NCBI GenBank assembly: GCA_012719135.1
Contig: JAAYAW010000077.1
Span: 1 to 64,000, forward strand
Origin: Chloroflexota bacterium
Lineage (GTDB): Bacteria > Chloroflexota > Anaerolineae > UBA1429
Length of the DNA stretch: 64,000 nucleotides
Reading direction: 5' to 3'
Of this stretch, positions 8,488 to 17,708 are shown in pieces (position 1 is the stretch's first letter; the number at the start of each line of letters is the position of its first letter). The position numbers and the translations under genes are program-made. The notes beneath the pieces are model-generated. The model was not told the origin of the DNA. It was given only the letters and a program-made list of their open reading frames with translations, and searched no databases.

Positions 8488-9831
8488 ATGACGGGGCTCG
8501 GAACACCGCGTGAGCCGATAACGAACCATGGCGCCGCCAGATTGCGCCGGGCGGGAGATACCCGGCGCCAGATGGTGCTTTTGGCCGTCGATCTTGTACT
8601 GATCAGCCTGAGCCTCTGGTTCGTGCTGGTCCTCCACCCCTACGTACCCATGGACCAGTTGGATCAGTATCCCCTCTGGTCATGGCTCCGCTGGTGGGTG
8701 CTCTTGTGGGCCATCTGGCTCCCCCTGGCAACATCGCTGGGCCTGTACAATCTCCGCCTCGCAGGCGATCCCGATCATGCGGTCATCTTCGCGCTGGTCG
8801 CGTGGACCGTCACCAGCCTGGTGTATGCCGTCACACCGGTGATCTCGGCTCCCCTCTTTGTCCGGCGCTGGATCTGGTTTGCGTTCTTTGGCATCACCGG
8901 GGGCGCTCTCAGCCTCTGGCGCGGCGCCCACGCTCTCCTGTGGACCTCTCGTCAGCCCTGGAGGCTGGTCTTCCTGGGCAGCTCCGCTGCCGTGGAGGAG
9001 ACCGCTGCCGCCGTCGGCGCCGTCCAGGGGGCCCAGGTGCTCGGCACGCTGTCCGTGGCGCCGGAGGGCTCGCCCTCTCCCGCCTCCTGGCGCCTGGAGG
9101 ACCTCTGGCCGCACTGCCAGAGCCTGCTCTCCAGCCAGACGGTTGATGGCCTTGCCGTGGAGGATTCGCTCAGCGCAGAGCCCGAGATCCAGGCCCTCAT
9201 CGCCCGCTGTGCGGAACAGGGCATCGAGGTCCTCTCCCTCAGTGCCTGCTCGGAGGCCTGGCTCGGCAAGGTGCAGTTGGATCGCGCCCTGGTCCGCGCC
9301 TGGAGCACCCAGATGTCCGAACGCCGGATCGCCCTGCGCTCTCACGCCGTTGTGCGCCGCGCGCTGGATCTGCTCCTGGCCGTCCTCGGCCTCGCCCTGG
9401 CGGCCCTCGCGGCCCCCGCCCTGTTACTCTGGTCGCTTCTCTCCCGCACGCGCCTGCGCCTCACCCATCGCCCGTCCGTCGGCCGCCAGGGCCGGCCTTT
9501 CTCCGCGCTGGCCTTTGAGCATGAGCCCGGCCCCGTCATCCGGTGGCTGCCGCTCCTCTGGAATCTGCTCCTCGGGGATATCTCCATCATCGGCCCGCGC
9601 ATCCTGCCGGTGGGGCAGGCCGAACCGGCTGCCGGCATGGAACCCTTTCTTTCATTGCGGCAGATGGTGCCTCCCGGCCTCACCGGCTGGGCTCAGCTGC
9701 GCGCTCCGGCAGAGCCGGATCTCGATACAAGGGCCACCGAGCTGCCTTACGATCTCTACTATGTCCTCCATCGTGGCCCTTCGCTGGATCTGGCCATCCT
9801 CTTCCATCGCGTCGCCCAGGTGCTCGCATGA
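8488..9831 (+). CDS. polytopic phosphoglycosyltransferase homologue lacking the catalytic dyad
   Basis: The protein has 447 residues, with SD AAAGG eight bases upstream. It has the WcaJ/WbaP layout: about four N-terminal membrane helices (30-140), a Rossmann-like middle, another helix (about 295-315), then a C-terminal PGT-like domain with LLWNLLLGDISIIGPR and PPGLTGWAQLRAP. The KFRTM motif is absent (ALAFEHEP instead), and the essential DELP is replaced by RWLP before LLWN. It therefore probably does not transfer phosphosugar. It may be a scaffold, a regulator of the real PGT encoded at 3971, or a decayed paralogue. Confidence 0.8.
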   Translation: MTGLGTPREPITNHGAARLRRAGDTRRQMVLLAVDLVLISLSLWFVLVLHPYVPMDQLDQYPLWSWLRWWVLLWAIWLPLATSLGLYNLRLAGDPDHAVIFALVAWTVTSLVYAVTPVISAPLFVRRWIWFAFFGITGGALSLWRGAHALLWTSRQPWRLVFLGSSAAVEETAAAVGAVQGAQVLGTLSVAPEGSPSPASWRLEDLWPHCQSLLSSQTVDGLAVEDSLSAEPEIQALIARCAEQGIEVLSLSACSEAWLGKVQLDRALVRAWSTQMSERRIALRSHAVVRRALDLLLAVLGLALAALAAPALLLWSLLSRTRLRLTHRPSVGRQGRPFSALAFEHEPGPVIRWLPLLWNLLLGDISIIGPRILPVGQAEPAAGMEPFLSLRQMVPPGLTGWAQLRAPAEPDLDTRATELPYDLYYVLHRGPSLDLAILFHRVAQVLA

Positions 9832-9931
9832 AGCCACCCCTGTTCCGCTGGCGGCGCACCTCCTGTGGCATGGCGTTGCGCCGCCCGGCCGTTGCCACGT
9901 TGGCCCGCTGCATCCCCGGCAGGTGCCTGTG

Positions 9932-11569
9932 ATGTCTCCCTGGCACGCTGCTTGGGCCTGTGCGCCGGCGCTCTTGGCCCTGGCGCTCGAGCTCTCGGCC
10001 CTCGGCCAGGCCCTCTACGGCACTCGCCGGCGCCGCTCCCTGCTGGCGGGCCTTCAGGCCCAGCCCCGGGTGCTCGTCTTGGCCTTTGGCCTGGCGTTGC
10101 TCTCCGCTGCGCTCTCTCTATCCAATACCGGCAGGCTGGTCCTCGCCCTGTCTGCGGCCGTCGGCGCCAGCCTGCCCCTGCTGTTGCCGCACAGTGCGGA
10201 TGCACCAGAGCTTCCCGTCGCCCACCCCATGGTCTGCTTCAGCCCGCCCTGGTGGTTGCGTCTGGAGGCCGCGCTCTTGCTGCTCGCGGCTCCTCCGCTG
10301 CTTCTGCCGACCCTGCGCCCCTGGCTTGCCCTCGCCGCCGCCGCTCTTCTGTTCGCATCCTGGCTCGCCAGCGCCGTTGTAGAGCGTGCTGCCTCTCCTT
10401 CGCCCCACCTTGCCCCCGGACTTTGGCCCGGCACGCTGTCGGACCCGGCCCTCGCCCTGTTCGCCGTCGCCGCCCTCATCGCCATCGGCCAGGCCGCCTC
10501 CCAGGGCCCGGAGGCCCGCCTCCTGATGCTCCCCAAGGCCTGCGCGCTCTTTCTCTCTCTGGCCGCCTTTCGCTATGCGCTGCGCCTCGGGCGCGCCGGC
10601 GGCCTTTCCGCATCGATCGGCGGGTACCTGCTCGTCGGACTCGGCTTTACGACCCTCGGTCTCCTCGGCGGCCTGCGCTATGAGCGCATCCCGATGATCG
10701 GCCAGTGGCTGCGGCGCCTTCCCTCACTCGTTCAGGTCATCCCGGAGACGCAGTCCGGCCGCGTCAGCCTGAACCAGCTGGGTGGCATGCTCACATTGCT
10801 CCTGCCCGTCGCCCTTTCGCTGGCCCTTGCCCCCGCCGGTTCCCGCCTGCCGCGCTGGCTGCGCCACACGGCATGGATCGCATCCTTCGCCTCTTTCGCC
10901 GCGCTGCTCCTCACCCAGTCGCGCGGCGCCTGGGGTGGCGCCGCTGTGTCCCTCCTGCTCCTACTCGCCCTTCGCAGCATCTGGGCCCGGCGCTTGATCG
11001 GTCTGGCCCTCCTGGTCGCGGCCCTCTATTGGGTGGGCTGGGGCCGGGCGGCCCACGGAACGGCCATCGCCCGCGCCATCGCCGATGCTGCCGGGTTCTC
11101 CACGCCTGTTGGCGTGATCAACCTGCAGAGTCGCGTGGCCATCTGGACCGATGCCCTGGAACGCATCGGCCGCTCCCCGTGGTTCGGTCACGGCTTGGGC
11201 ACGTTCCGGCTGGGAGATGCGCCAGTCCCGTCCGGCCGCTCCCCCTTTGACACAGGCATGCCCCACGCCCATAATGTGTGGCTGCAGGCAGCCTACGATC
11301 TGGGGCTGCCTGGGTTGGTTGCTCTCCTGGCGATCGTCATCTCCGCCTGCCGCCAGGCCTGGCGGCAGATATCCGGCCAGCCCATGGCATCGGCCCTCTC
11401 TCTCGGGGCTCTCTCGGGGTTGACAGGGTATCACGTTCACGGCATAATGGATGCGCTTTCCGTGGGCGCCAAGCCCGGGCTGCTGTTCTGGATCCTGCTT
11501 GGTCTCGTGTTTTCTCTGCCTGTTCGAGGCGGTCAGGGGCCAGCCGGTGCGCCGCTTGTCGATTCGTAG
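9932..11569 (+). CDS. O-antigen ligase / Wzy-like polymerase
   Basis: The protein has 545 residues and about 12 hydrophobic segments. The Wzy_C-type signature is clear near the C-terminus: NLQSRVAIWTDALERI, SPWFGHGLGTF, then HAHNVWLQAAYDLGLPG. The family polymerises lipid-linked repeat units or ligates glycans at the periplasmic face. I place the start at ATG 9932, overlapping a TGA (9930-9932); a GTG at 9929 is also in frame. The frame is open far upstream, but that part lies over the previous gene and is not coding. Confidence 0.85.
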   Translation: MSPWHAAWACAPALLALALELSALGQALYGTRRRRSLLAGLQAQPRVLVLAFGLALLSAALSLSNTGRLVLALSAAVGASLPLLLPHSADAPELPVAHPMVCFSPPWWLRLEAALLLLAAPPLLLPTLRPWLALAAAALLFASWLASAVVERAASPSPHLAPGLWPGTLSDPALALFAVAALIAIGQAASQGPEARLLMLPKACALFLSLAAFRYALRLGRAGGLSASIGGYLLVGLGFTTLGLLGGLRYERIPMIGQWLRRLPSLVQVIPETQSGRVSLNQLGGMLTLLLPVALSLALAPAGSRLPRWLRHTAWIASFASFAALLLTQSRGAWGGAAVSLLLLLALRSIWARRLIGLALLVAALYWVGWGRAAHGTAIARAIADAAGFSTPVGVINLQSRVAIWTDALERIGRSPWFGHGLGTFRLGDAPVPSGRSPFDTGMPHAHNVWLQAAYDLGLPGLVALLAIVISACRQAWRQISGQPMASALSLGALSGLTGYHVHGIMDALSVGAKPGLLFWILLGLVFSLPVRGGQGPAGAPLVDS

Positions 11570-11692
11570 GCCTTGGGGAACAGGTAGCCGGTCCCGGCCG
11601 CTGCCGCCGGCTCCCTTCTTGTAGTCGGTGCAGGATGTGCCTCTCCGGCGTCCTGTGGCCACTTTTCACCGCGCTAGAGCGAAGGAGGCGTT

Positions 11693-13354
11693 GTGGAGCT
11701 ACGCGAGTACTGGTTCATCATCCGCAAGTGGTGGTGGCTCCTGGTGGCCTGCACCCTGCTCGCCGCCGGCGCATCCTTTGTGGTCCTCCGGAGCATCGAT
11801 CCCACCTACGAAGCGTCCACCCTGCTCATGATCGGGGGCAGTATCGAGCTCACCGATCCCACCACCGGCGAGCTCCAGACCAGTGAGAAACTCGCCCAAA
11901 CCTACGCCCAGTTGCTCAAGACGAGGCCGATCATCCAGGCCACGATGCAGACCCTCGGTCTCGCTGAGGAACCCGAATTCGTCGTCTCCCTCGTCAGCAA
12001 CACCCAGCTCTTGCGGCTCACCGTATCCGATACCCTGCCGGCCCGTGGCGCCGCTACGGCCAACGAACTGGCCAACCAGCTCATTCTCCAGAGCCCCAGC
12101 GCCCCGGAACGCGAGGAGCGGCAGTACCGCGAGTTCGTCCAGCAGCAGCTCACCGAGCTGCAGGCCGATATCGCCGCTCTCAGCAACACCATCGTGGAGC
12201 GACAGGAGAATCTCTCCCCGGAGGAACAGGAGCGCCTTCAAGGCGTCCTGGAGGCTCGGCGGACCAACTACTCCGCCCTCTTGAGCTATCTGCGCTCCAG
12301 TTCCACCAACTATATCCAGGTGATCGAGCCCGCCGTGATCCCCACGGAGCCTGCCAGGCCCAGGGTCCTCACCAGCACGCTCCTGGCGGCCATTGTCGGG
12401 CTGATGATCGCCGCCGGCGTCGCCTTCCTCATCGAATACCTGGATGATTCCGTCAAGACTCAGGCGGATATCGAGCAGTCCCTCGGCTTGCCCGCCCTCG
12501 GCACGGTCTACAACATCCGCAGCCGGGACGGCATCGTCCCCGAGTCCATCGCCCGTGTCCGTCCCGATGCCAGTGAGACGGAGGCCTACCGCATCGTCGA
12601 CCTCAACCTCCGCTACTCGCTTCCCGCCGATGCGGCCGATCGCGTCTTTCTCGTCACCAGCGTCGGCCCCGGGGAGGGCAAGAGCACCACCGCTGCGAAC
12701 CTGGCCGCCGTCATGGCCGAATCGGGCCAAAAGGTCATCCTCGTGGATGCGGACATGCGTCGCCCCACCCTGCACACCGCCCATGGCCTCTATAACGAGC
12801 GGGGGCTCTCTTCCATCCTCGTCGGCGAGGTGGCTGATGCCACCTCGGTCATCCGGGAGACCGATCTGCCCACCCTGAGCCTGCTCACAGCCGGGCCCAT
12901 CCCGCCCAATGCCGCGGTCCTGCTGGCTTCCGATCGAATGAAGTCGCTGCTGGCGGAGCTCGCCGCGGCCCATGACGTGCTCATACTGGATAGCCCGCCG
13001 ATCTTTGCGGCGGCCGATGCCAGCATCCTCTCGGGCATCGTGACGGGTTCCATCCTTGTGGCGGAATCGGGTCGCACCAAGGCGCTGGCCTGCGCTCAGG
13101 CTGCGGAGGATCTGCAGCGGCTCGGTGGCCGCTTCCTGGGCGTCGTGCTCAACCGGTATGATACGCCGGGCGGTGCGTACGGATCCTACGGCGGCTACTA
13201 TGGCTATGGTTCTTATGGTTACCGGCACTATGGCGCCGCCGAGGAACCCCCGGCATCTCGCCTGCGCACCGCCTGGAAATGGCTCCAACATCGCGCTCGC
13301 CGCGTGCCCTGGCTGTCCAGGGACCGTTCCAGCATAAAGCCCGAGGAGAACTAG
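11693..13354 (+). CDS. Wzz-tyrosine autokinase fusion (BY-kinase, polysaccharide co-polymerase)
   Basis: The GTG start follows GAAGGAGG (11681-11688); the protein has 553 residues. There are membrane helices at about 17-35 and 225-245, with a periplasmic Wzz domain and coiled-coil between them. The cytoplasmic kinase has Walker A GPGEGKSTTAANLA (near residue 330), Walker A' VDADMRRP and Walker B LILDSPP. The C-terminal tail has a tyrosine cluster (about 495-520, YGSYGGYYGYGSYGYRHYG) as autophosphorylation sites. It controls chain length and export of the polymer. It closes the biosynthetic set with the Wzy-like protein upstream and touches the next gene (TAG then ATG). Confidence 0.92.
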   Translation: MELREYWFIIRKWWWLLVACTLLAAGASFVVLRSIDPTYEASTLLMIGGSIELTDPTTGELQTSEKLAQTYAQLLKTRPIIQATMQTLGLAEEPEFVVSLVSNTQLLRLTVSDTLPARGAATANELANQLILQSPSAPEREERQYREFVQQQLTELQADIAALSNTIVERQENLSPEEQERLQGVLEARRTNYSALLSYLRSSSTNYIQVIEPAVIPTEPARPRVLTSTLLAAIVGLMIAAGVAFLIEYLDDSVKTQADIEQSLGLPALGTVYNIRSRDGIVPESIARVRPDASETEAYRIVDLNLRYSLPADAADRVFLVTSVGPGEGKSTTAANLAAVMAESGQKVILVDADMRRPTLHTAHGLYNERGLSSILVGEVADATSVIRETDLPTLSLLTAGPIPPNAAVLLASDRMKSLLAELAAAHDVLILDSPPIFAAADASILSGIVTGSILVAESGRTKALACAQAAEDLQRLGGRFLGVVLNRYDTPGGAYGSYGGYYGYGSYGYRHYGAAEEPPASRLRTAWKWLQHRARRVPWLSRDRSSIKPEEN

Positions 13355-14545
13355 ATGCACCTCTGCCATGCTACGCGAGCGAACAGGTTACTGGGCGCGC
13401 TGTTCCCCCTCGCTTTACTGATCCTAAGCGCTTTCTCGCCTCTTCCCGTGGTCGCCCAGACCGTCGCTCCGCCGGTCACGGTGGAGGTCCTCTCGCCGGC
13501 GCCCGCTAGCGTCATCGGCGGGCTCGTGGCCATTTACGGCACCGTCCAGGCCGCGCTCCCCGGGGAGTACTCTCTCGCCTTTGCGCCCTCCCAGGACGCC
13601 TCACACTGGATCAGCATCCTGGAGCCTTCAGGCGGCGCCGCGCAGGCCGAGCGCCTGGCACTCTGGGATACCACCCGCATACCCGATGGTGAGTACGCCC
13701 TTCGCCTTCGCCTCACCACCGTCGATGCGCAGGGCGCCAAGACCTATCACGATGCCTTTGTCTCAGGCCTCATCGTCAGCAATGCCCCGCGCACGCCCAC
13801 GCCCTACCCAACGGCGGCGCCCACTCACACGCCCACCGTCACACCCACTCCCTCCGCCACGCCGACGGTGCCCCCGACCCCGGCGCTCGCCGGGGGCGAG
13901 TCTCCCTACCTCTATCTGACCCTCTCCACCAGCCATGATCCGCTATGCCCCGGCTGGCAGCAGCGTTTCAGTATCTGGGTCACCAACGTCGGGGCGATCA
14001 CGGTTACCAACATCACGGTCGCGGCCAGCCTCCCGGGCGATACGCGCGCCATCCTCTCCCAATCCACCGAAGGCGCGGCCGCCCAGGGAGTCGGCTACAT
14101 CTCGTGGGAGGTGTCCGATCTGCGCCCCGGTGAGGGTGCCAAGCTCGAGTTGCAGATGGAGGTGGATGATTGGGCGCGCGAAGGTGTCCCCTTGCCCCTG
14201 CAGGTGAGCGTATCCTCGGACCAGGTGTCCGATCTGGCCAGAAGCATCTCCTTTGTCCAGGACGAGTGCCCCTGGTTGGAGGCCACGTTGTCCGCGCTGC
14301 CTCTCCCGACGGACGCGCCCACCCGCACGCCGACCCTTACGCCCACACCCGGCGCCGGCGATCGAGCCTCCTCTCCGCAGCAGACCCTGGTGTGGCCCAC
14401 CGGGACTCCGCTGCAGGTCTCAATCCCGGAGGAGGCCGTGGATCGCTCTCTGGATGTGCTCACCGGGATCATCATCGCCATTCTGGCGGCTCTGGCCATC
14501 GGAATGGGGATCATGCTCTACCGGCGCCTCGGTCGCCGCTGGTAG
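13355..14545 (+). CDS. secreted surface protein with Thr/Pro stalk and C-terminal membrane anchor
   Basis: The protein has 396 residues and starts at the base after the kinase stop. It has a Sec signal peptide (about 1-35, cleavage after VVAQ/T), an Ig-like domain (about 40-145), a TPTPT-rich linker (about 147-180), a DUF11-like beta domain (about 185-310, with VTNVGAITVTNITV), a second TPTLTPTP linker, and a single C-terminal membrane helix ending in RRLGRRW. It is therefore exported and tethered with a cytoplasmic basic tail. The position after Wzz suggests an accessory role for the glycan at the surface. No enzymatic motif is visible. Confidence 0.75.
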   Translation: MHLCHATRANRLLGALFPLALLILSAFSPLPVVAQTVAPPVTVEVLSPAPASVIGGLVAIYGTVQAALPGEYSLAFAPSQDASHWISILEPSGGAAQAERLALWDTTRIPDGEYALRLRLTTVDAQGAKTYHDAFVSGLIVSNAPRTPTPYPTAAPTHTPTVTPTPSATPTVPPTPALAGGESPYLYLTLSTSHDPLCPGWQQRFSIWVTNVGAITVTNITVAASLPGDTRAILSQSTEGAAAQGVGYISWEVSDLRPGEGAKLELQMEVDDWAREGVPLPLQVSVSSDQVSDLARSISFVQDECPWLEATLSALPLPTDAPTRTPTLTPTPGAGDRASSPQQTLVWPTGTPLQVSIPEEAVDRSLDVLTGIIIAILAALAIGMGIMLYRRLGRRW

Positions 14546-14622
14546 GGCGCATTCAAGGAACTCGGCCGGCAGCCGCGGCGGCCTGTGCATCGCCCGGTTC
14601 GGTGCCGCGCTGCCGGTAGCCG

Positions 14623-16140
14623 CTATGGGCTGCCGGGATGAATCTGAGGCAGATACACTCTGTAGCCGTCTGACAGCAGTAGCCTCGCGTCGACCATGGC
14701 CGTCGCCTGGTTGTTCCAGCGCCGCCCATCGGTGGTGTGCGCCTCCGGATCGACCGTACAGGTTACCTCGTGCAAGCCGGCCGCCGTGAGCAGGTACGGC
14801 GGTAGCGGCAACACCACGGTGGATCCCGGTTCGTACCGGCCGGCCAGATCCACGGTCGTCTCGTATCCCAGCTCCGGGCACGAGATCGCGGCGTCCTCCA
14901 CAGCTACCCGGCCCAGATTGGCCATCTGCCCCGCTGCAGGGAGGTCCACGGCCACCGTCTCCCCGGGCTCCAGGGGATCCATCGAATCCAGCGCGCTGGT
15001 GTCGACGGTGAGCCTTATCGAGAGGTCGGGCAGCGCCGGGTCCGGCAGCGCCGCGGCATAGTCGGCATAAGCCTGGCCCATCGGCGATATGGCCTTGCTC
15101 TCGCTGGAGAATAGGTGCCCGTTGTACTGCTGGTCGTCGGCCAGGCTGTACCAGGCAAAGGCCTGCACGAGCCTGTTATCGTCTGCGCTGTAGCCGGTCG
15201 CCGGATCGGTCTCGGTGAGAAAGAGGTCAAAGGAACCCGTCATGTACGCGATCACCCGCGCTGGCGAAAAGTCCCGCCCGTCTTCGTCGCGAAAGATATA
15301 GTCTGGGCGGTACGGCCAGAGGATCCCGTACTCGCTGATGATCAACGGCTTTTCCCGCTCGCCATGATCCGCCAGCCACTGGCGCAGCCGGCGAATGTTC
15401 GTGTTCAGTATGCCGAGGTTGTCCGCATCCCGCGTCGCATAGTCGATGCCGCACGATTTCGGTACGCCCGGAGGTGTGCTGGCGCCGTATTCTCCGTACA
15501 CCTCCCGTAGGATGAACCCGTGCATGTTCCACACGTCCACCGGCATCCGCTCCCCGTACGTCGCCAGGTACGTGTTCCAGACGATTCCGAGATACGCCAG
15601 CCGGCAGGGTGTAGGCTGCACCAGCGCACCATTGGCCAGCAGGGCATCCGGGTCCGCCTGCCGGATGATTCCTGCCACCCGCTGATACGTGTGCGCATAC
15701 ACCGCCGGGAGCAACGGCGCCCCGTGATAGTACGAGTCCGGCTCGTTGCCGATCATCCAGAGTGATCCGGGATGCCGCTGAGCGATCTGAGCGATCTCTT
15801 CGGCCGACGGCAGGGTGGTCACCTGGTCCGGATCGGATGGGTCCGCCCCCGCCTGAAGGCGCACCAGTTGCACATAGGTCAGCGAGGCGGGTTGCGCCGG
15901 CAACTCCTGCGTCCGCCAATCGCCGTACCAGCCGGCCCCGAGTGTGGCCACGTCGACGGTGTCCACCCCCGTGTAGGCCACGTCAAAGCCCATGCGATCC
16001 GCCGGCCGCAGATAGGGCGGGAGGAACATCTGGCCGCTGTTGACCGTCGCGATCGACGGAGCGCTCGCCCCCGCGCACAGCGTCGCGACCAGCATGCACC
16101 ACATCGCGGTCGTACCAAGAGCGCGGGCGCATCGTCCCAA
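14623..16140 (-). CDS. secreted clan-A glycoside hydrolase-like protein with YLPQI tail
   Basis: The protein has 505 residues; the TTG start is supported by GGAGGAAGG nine bases upstream. A signal peptide (about 1-28) precedes a TIM-barrel-like domain with NEPD (Glu133, likely acid/base) and ISEYG (Glu270, likely nucleophile), as in clan GH-A hydrolases. The C-terminal 160 residues form a CARDB-like beta domain, and the protein ends RVYLPQIHPGSP, a short tail type shared with the subtilase at 33268. It is transcribed towards the polysaccharide operon and divergent from the sortase. The substrate is unknown. Confidence 0.72.
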   Translation of the reverse strand: MGRCARALGTTAMWCMLVATLCAGASAPSIATVNSGQMFLPPYLRPADRMGFDVAYTGVDTVDVATLGAGWYGDWRTQELPAQPASLTYVQLVRLQAGADPSDPDQVTTLPSAEEIAQIAQRHPGSLWMIGNEPDSYYHGAPLLPAVYAHTYQRVAGIIRQADPDALLANGALVQPTPCRLAYLGIVWNTYLATYGERMPVDVWNMHGFILREVYGEYGASTPPGVPKSCGIDYATRDADNLGILNTNIRRLRQWLADHGEREKPLIISEYGILWPYRPDYIFRDEDGRDFSPARVIAYMTGSFDLFLTETDPATGYSADDNRLVQAFAWYSLADDQQYNGHLFSSESKAISPMGQAYADYAAALPDPALPDLSIRLTVDTSALDSMDPLEPGETVAVDLPAAGQMANLGRVAVEDAAISCPELGYETTVDLAGRYEPGSTVVLPLPPYLLTAAGLHEVTCTVDPEAHTTDGRRWNNQATAMVDARLLLSDGYRVYLPQIHPGSP

Positions 16141-16209
16141 GATCGGTGTCCTTCCTCCGGAATCCGGTACACAAGACCCCTCGCACTGTGGGATCGGCCG
16201 ATCCTGCGG

Positions 16210-16237
16210 ATCGTACCATGCCGGCCCCTGCCGTCAA
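16210..16237 (-). promoter_or_regulatory. predicted promoter of the secreted glycosidase
   Basis: On the minus strand, TTGACG (16232-16237) and TACGAT (16210-16215) are separated by 16 bp. They lie about 70 bases before the TTG start at 16140, in the 219-base divergent region shared with the sortase. Confidence 0.5.
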
Positions 16238-16275
16238 ACCGGGAGCCGGCCACATGAGTAGCGGTCGCATCTCGG

Positions 16276-16304
16276 TTGCGCAGAGCCAGTCCCTCGGGTA
16301 CAAT
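16276..16304 (+). promoter_or_regulatory. predicted promoter of the sortase operon
   Basis: TTGCGC (16276-16281) and TACAAT (16299-16304) are separated by 17 bp, 55 bases before the GTG start at 16360. It would drive the sortase and the LPDTGV protein downstream. Confidence 0.55.
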
Positions 16305-16359
16305 AACTGACAAGCTCTGGCGGCCGGCCCCGCCGGTGTAGCTGAAAGGGTAAGGTTCC

Positions 16360-17118
16360 GTGCAGTATAGGCTGCTTGTCGGTATCGGTGTATGTCTCTT
16401 GCTCATCGGGGGCACGCTGTGCTGGCGCGCCCAGGCGCGTTCCGCCTCCCGTGATTGGGTCGTGTCGGCTGAGGAAGCATCGCCCGCGCCAGCACCTTCT
16501 ACCATGGTCTCCCCCTCGGCCGCGCCGCACCAGGAGACCCCGGCTCTCGTACCAGAGCACGGCCTGCCGGCCACGCCAGAGTCCGCCGCCGAGGCCACGC
16601 CACCGCCCTCCCCCTCGCCCACGCCTGAGCCTGTGTGGATCACCCTGGGCGACCAAGGTGAATACCGCTACATGGGCCATGTCGAGATCCCGGCCATCGG
16701 CATCGATCAGGATCTCGTCATGATCAGTTGGGACCTGGTCGAACAGGACGGCCAGTTCGCCGCCGTGTGGCAAACGGTAAACGGTGCCGTGGGCTACCAT
16801 CGGGGCTCCGCCCCCATCGGCGGGCCCGGCAACACGGTCCTTTCCGGGCACACGCGCGGCACGGCACAGGGCGAGTTGGAGGGCATCGGGAGCCTTGCCC
16901 AGGGCGATGAGATCCGCCTGTGGGATGCTGACGGGCGTCCCTTCCGTTATATCGTCGAAACGTCGCTCACCATTCAAGAAGCCGGCCTCACTCTGGAGCA
17001 GAGACAGCGCAACGCCCAGTACCTGCGCGATACCGGGGATACCAGGCTGACCCTCGTTACCTGTTGGCCGGAGTGGTCGTACACGCATCGCGTCATTGTG
17101 ATCGCGCGGCCCGGCTGA
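16360..17118 (+). CDS. sortase with Pro/Thr-rich stalk
   Basis: The protein has 252 residues from a GTG start. An N-terminal membrane helix (about 5-22) is followed by a long Pro/Ala/Thr stalk (about 40-95) and a sortase beta-barrel. The catalytic His164 (LSGHTRG), Cys235 (LVTCWPEW) and Arg244 (YTHRVIV) are all present. Sortases are membrane-anchored cysteine transpeptidases that cut LPxTG-like signals and attach proteins to an amine. The next gene encodes a secreted protein ending in LPDTGV, an obvious candidate substrate. I cannot assign the sortase class with confidence. Confidence 0.9.
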   Translation: MQYRLLVGIGVCLLLIGGTLCWRAQARSASRDWVVSAEEASPAPAPSTMVSPSAAPHQETPALVPEHGLPATPESAAEATPPPSPSPTPEPVWITLGDQGEYRYMGHVEIPAIGIDQDLVMISWDLVEQDGQFAAVWQTVNGAVGYHRGSAPIGGPGNTVLSGHTRGTAQGELEGIGSLAQGDEIRLWDADGRPFRYIVETSLTIQEAGLTLEQRQRNAQYLRDTGDTRLTLVTCWPEWSYTHRVIVIARPG

Positions 17119-17171
17119 TTCGCCGGCGCCGCCGTTTCTGGCCGTTCGAAGCAGCAGACAGGAGTGGAATC

Positions 17172-17708
17172 ATGAAGAACGGGAATCTCTGGCCCAGGTA
17201 CATCATGGCAATCGCCCTCATCGGCATCCTTGCGCTGGCGTCTGTGCCTTCGGCATGGGCAGCGCCCTTGGCGCAGCCAGTCAGGCAGACGGTGCCTTCC
17301 CCTACGGTCCCGGCCACGGCCGCGCCTGCTACAGCCGTGCCCACTACGGCGGCGCCAGCGGCCACGCCGGAGCCCGGCGTCATTGCCCCTTCTTTGGAGA
17401 TCCGGCTGCCAATCCAGAACGAAGGAACCGCGACCATGTCCGGGTACCTGGTCGCTCTGGAACAGGTCGCGGGCGTCGAGTATTTGATCGAGGACGTGGT
17501 CCAGGAGCCGCCCTTTGAGTATCCGCTGGCCGATCTGGCCCCGGGCCAGGAATTCATCTTCGAGTTCGTGGCGCGCATCTCGGCCGATGCCATGCCCTGC
17601 ACGAGCTATCCGTTCAAGGTCACACTGGTCAAGGGTGCCGAGAGCACCCTCCTGCAGGAGTACACCGTCACGGCCCCCTGTGACCTGCTTCCCGATACCG
17701 GCGTCTAG
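17172..17708 (+). CDS. small secreted protein ending in LPDTGV (truncated sorting signal)
   Basis: The protein has 178 residues, starting after GGAG nine bases upstream. A Sec signal peptide (about 1-30, SAWA/A) is followed by a Pro/Ala/Thr linker (about 35-65) and one CARDB-like beta domain (about 68-170). Two cysteines (MPCTS and APCDLL) may form a disulfide. The chain stops immediately after LPDTGV, so the hydrophobic helix and basic tail of a normal sortase signal are missing. Neither the readthrough nor the shifted frames encode a membrane helix. It follows the sortase by 53 bases and is probably co-transcribed. Confidence 0.75.
   Translation: MKNGNLWPRYIMAIALIGILALASVPSAWAAPLAQPVRQTVPSPTVPATAAPATAVPTTAAPAATPEPGVIAPSLEIRLPIQNEGTATMSGYLVALEQVAGVEYLIEDVVQEPPFEYPLADLAPGQEFIFEFVARISADAMPCTSYPFKVTLVKGAESTLLQEYTVTAPCDLLPDTGV

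Noticed and set aside
8858-9931. Upstream extension of the O-antigen ligase frame
   Set aside because: The 358 added residues overlap the phosphoglycosyltransferase homologue in another frame and are low-complexity Arg/Pro/Ser/Ala sequence. The real start is 9932.
9828-9932. 34-codon ORF bridging the two glycan genes (ATGA and TGATG overlaps)
   Set aside because: The overlaps could couple translation, but the peptide is Arg/Pro-rich, has no SD of its own and no membrane segment. I do not list it as a gene.
11699-13369. Long minus-strand open frame (556 codons) opposite the Wzz-kinase gene
   Set aside because: It is an antisense shadow from GC-rich codon bias: it follows the kinase codon phase, has no recognisable domain, and the plus-strand gene has complete motifs and an SD.
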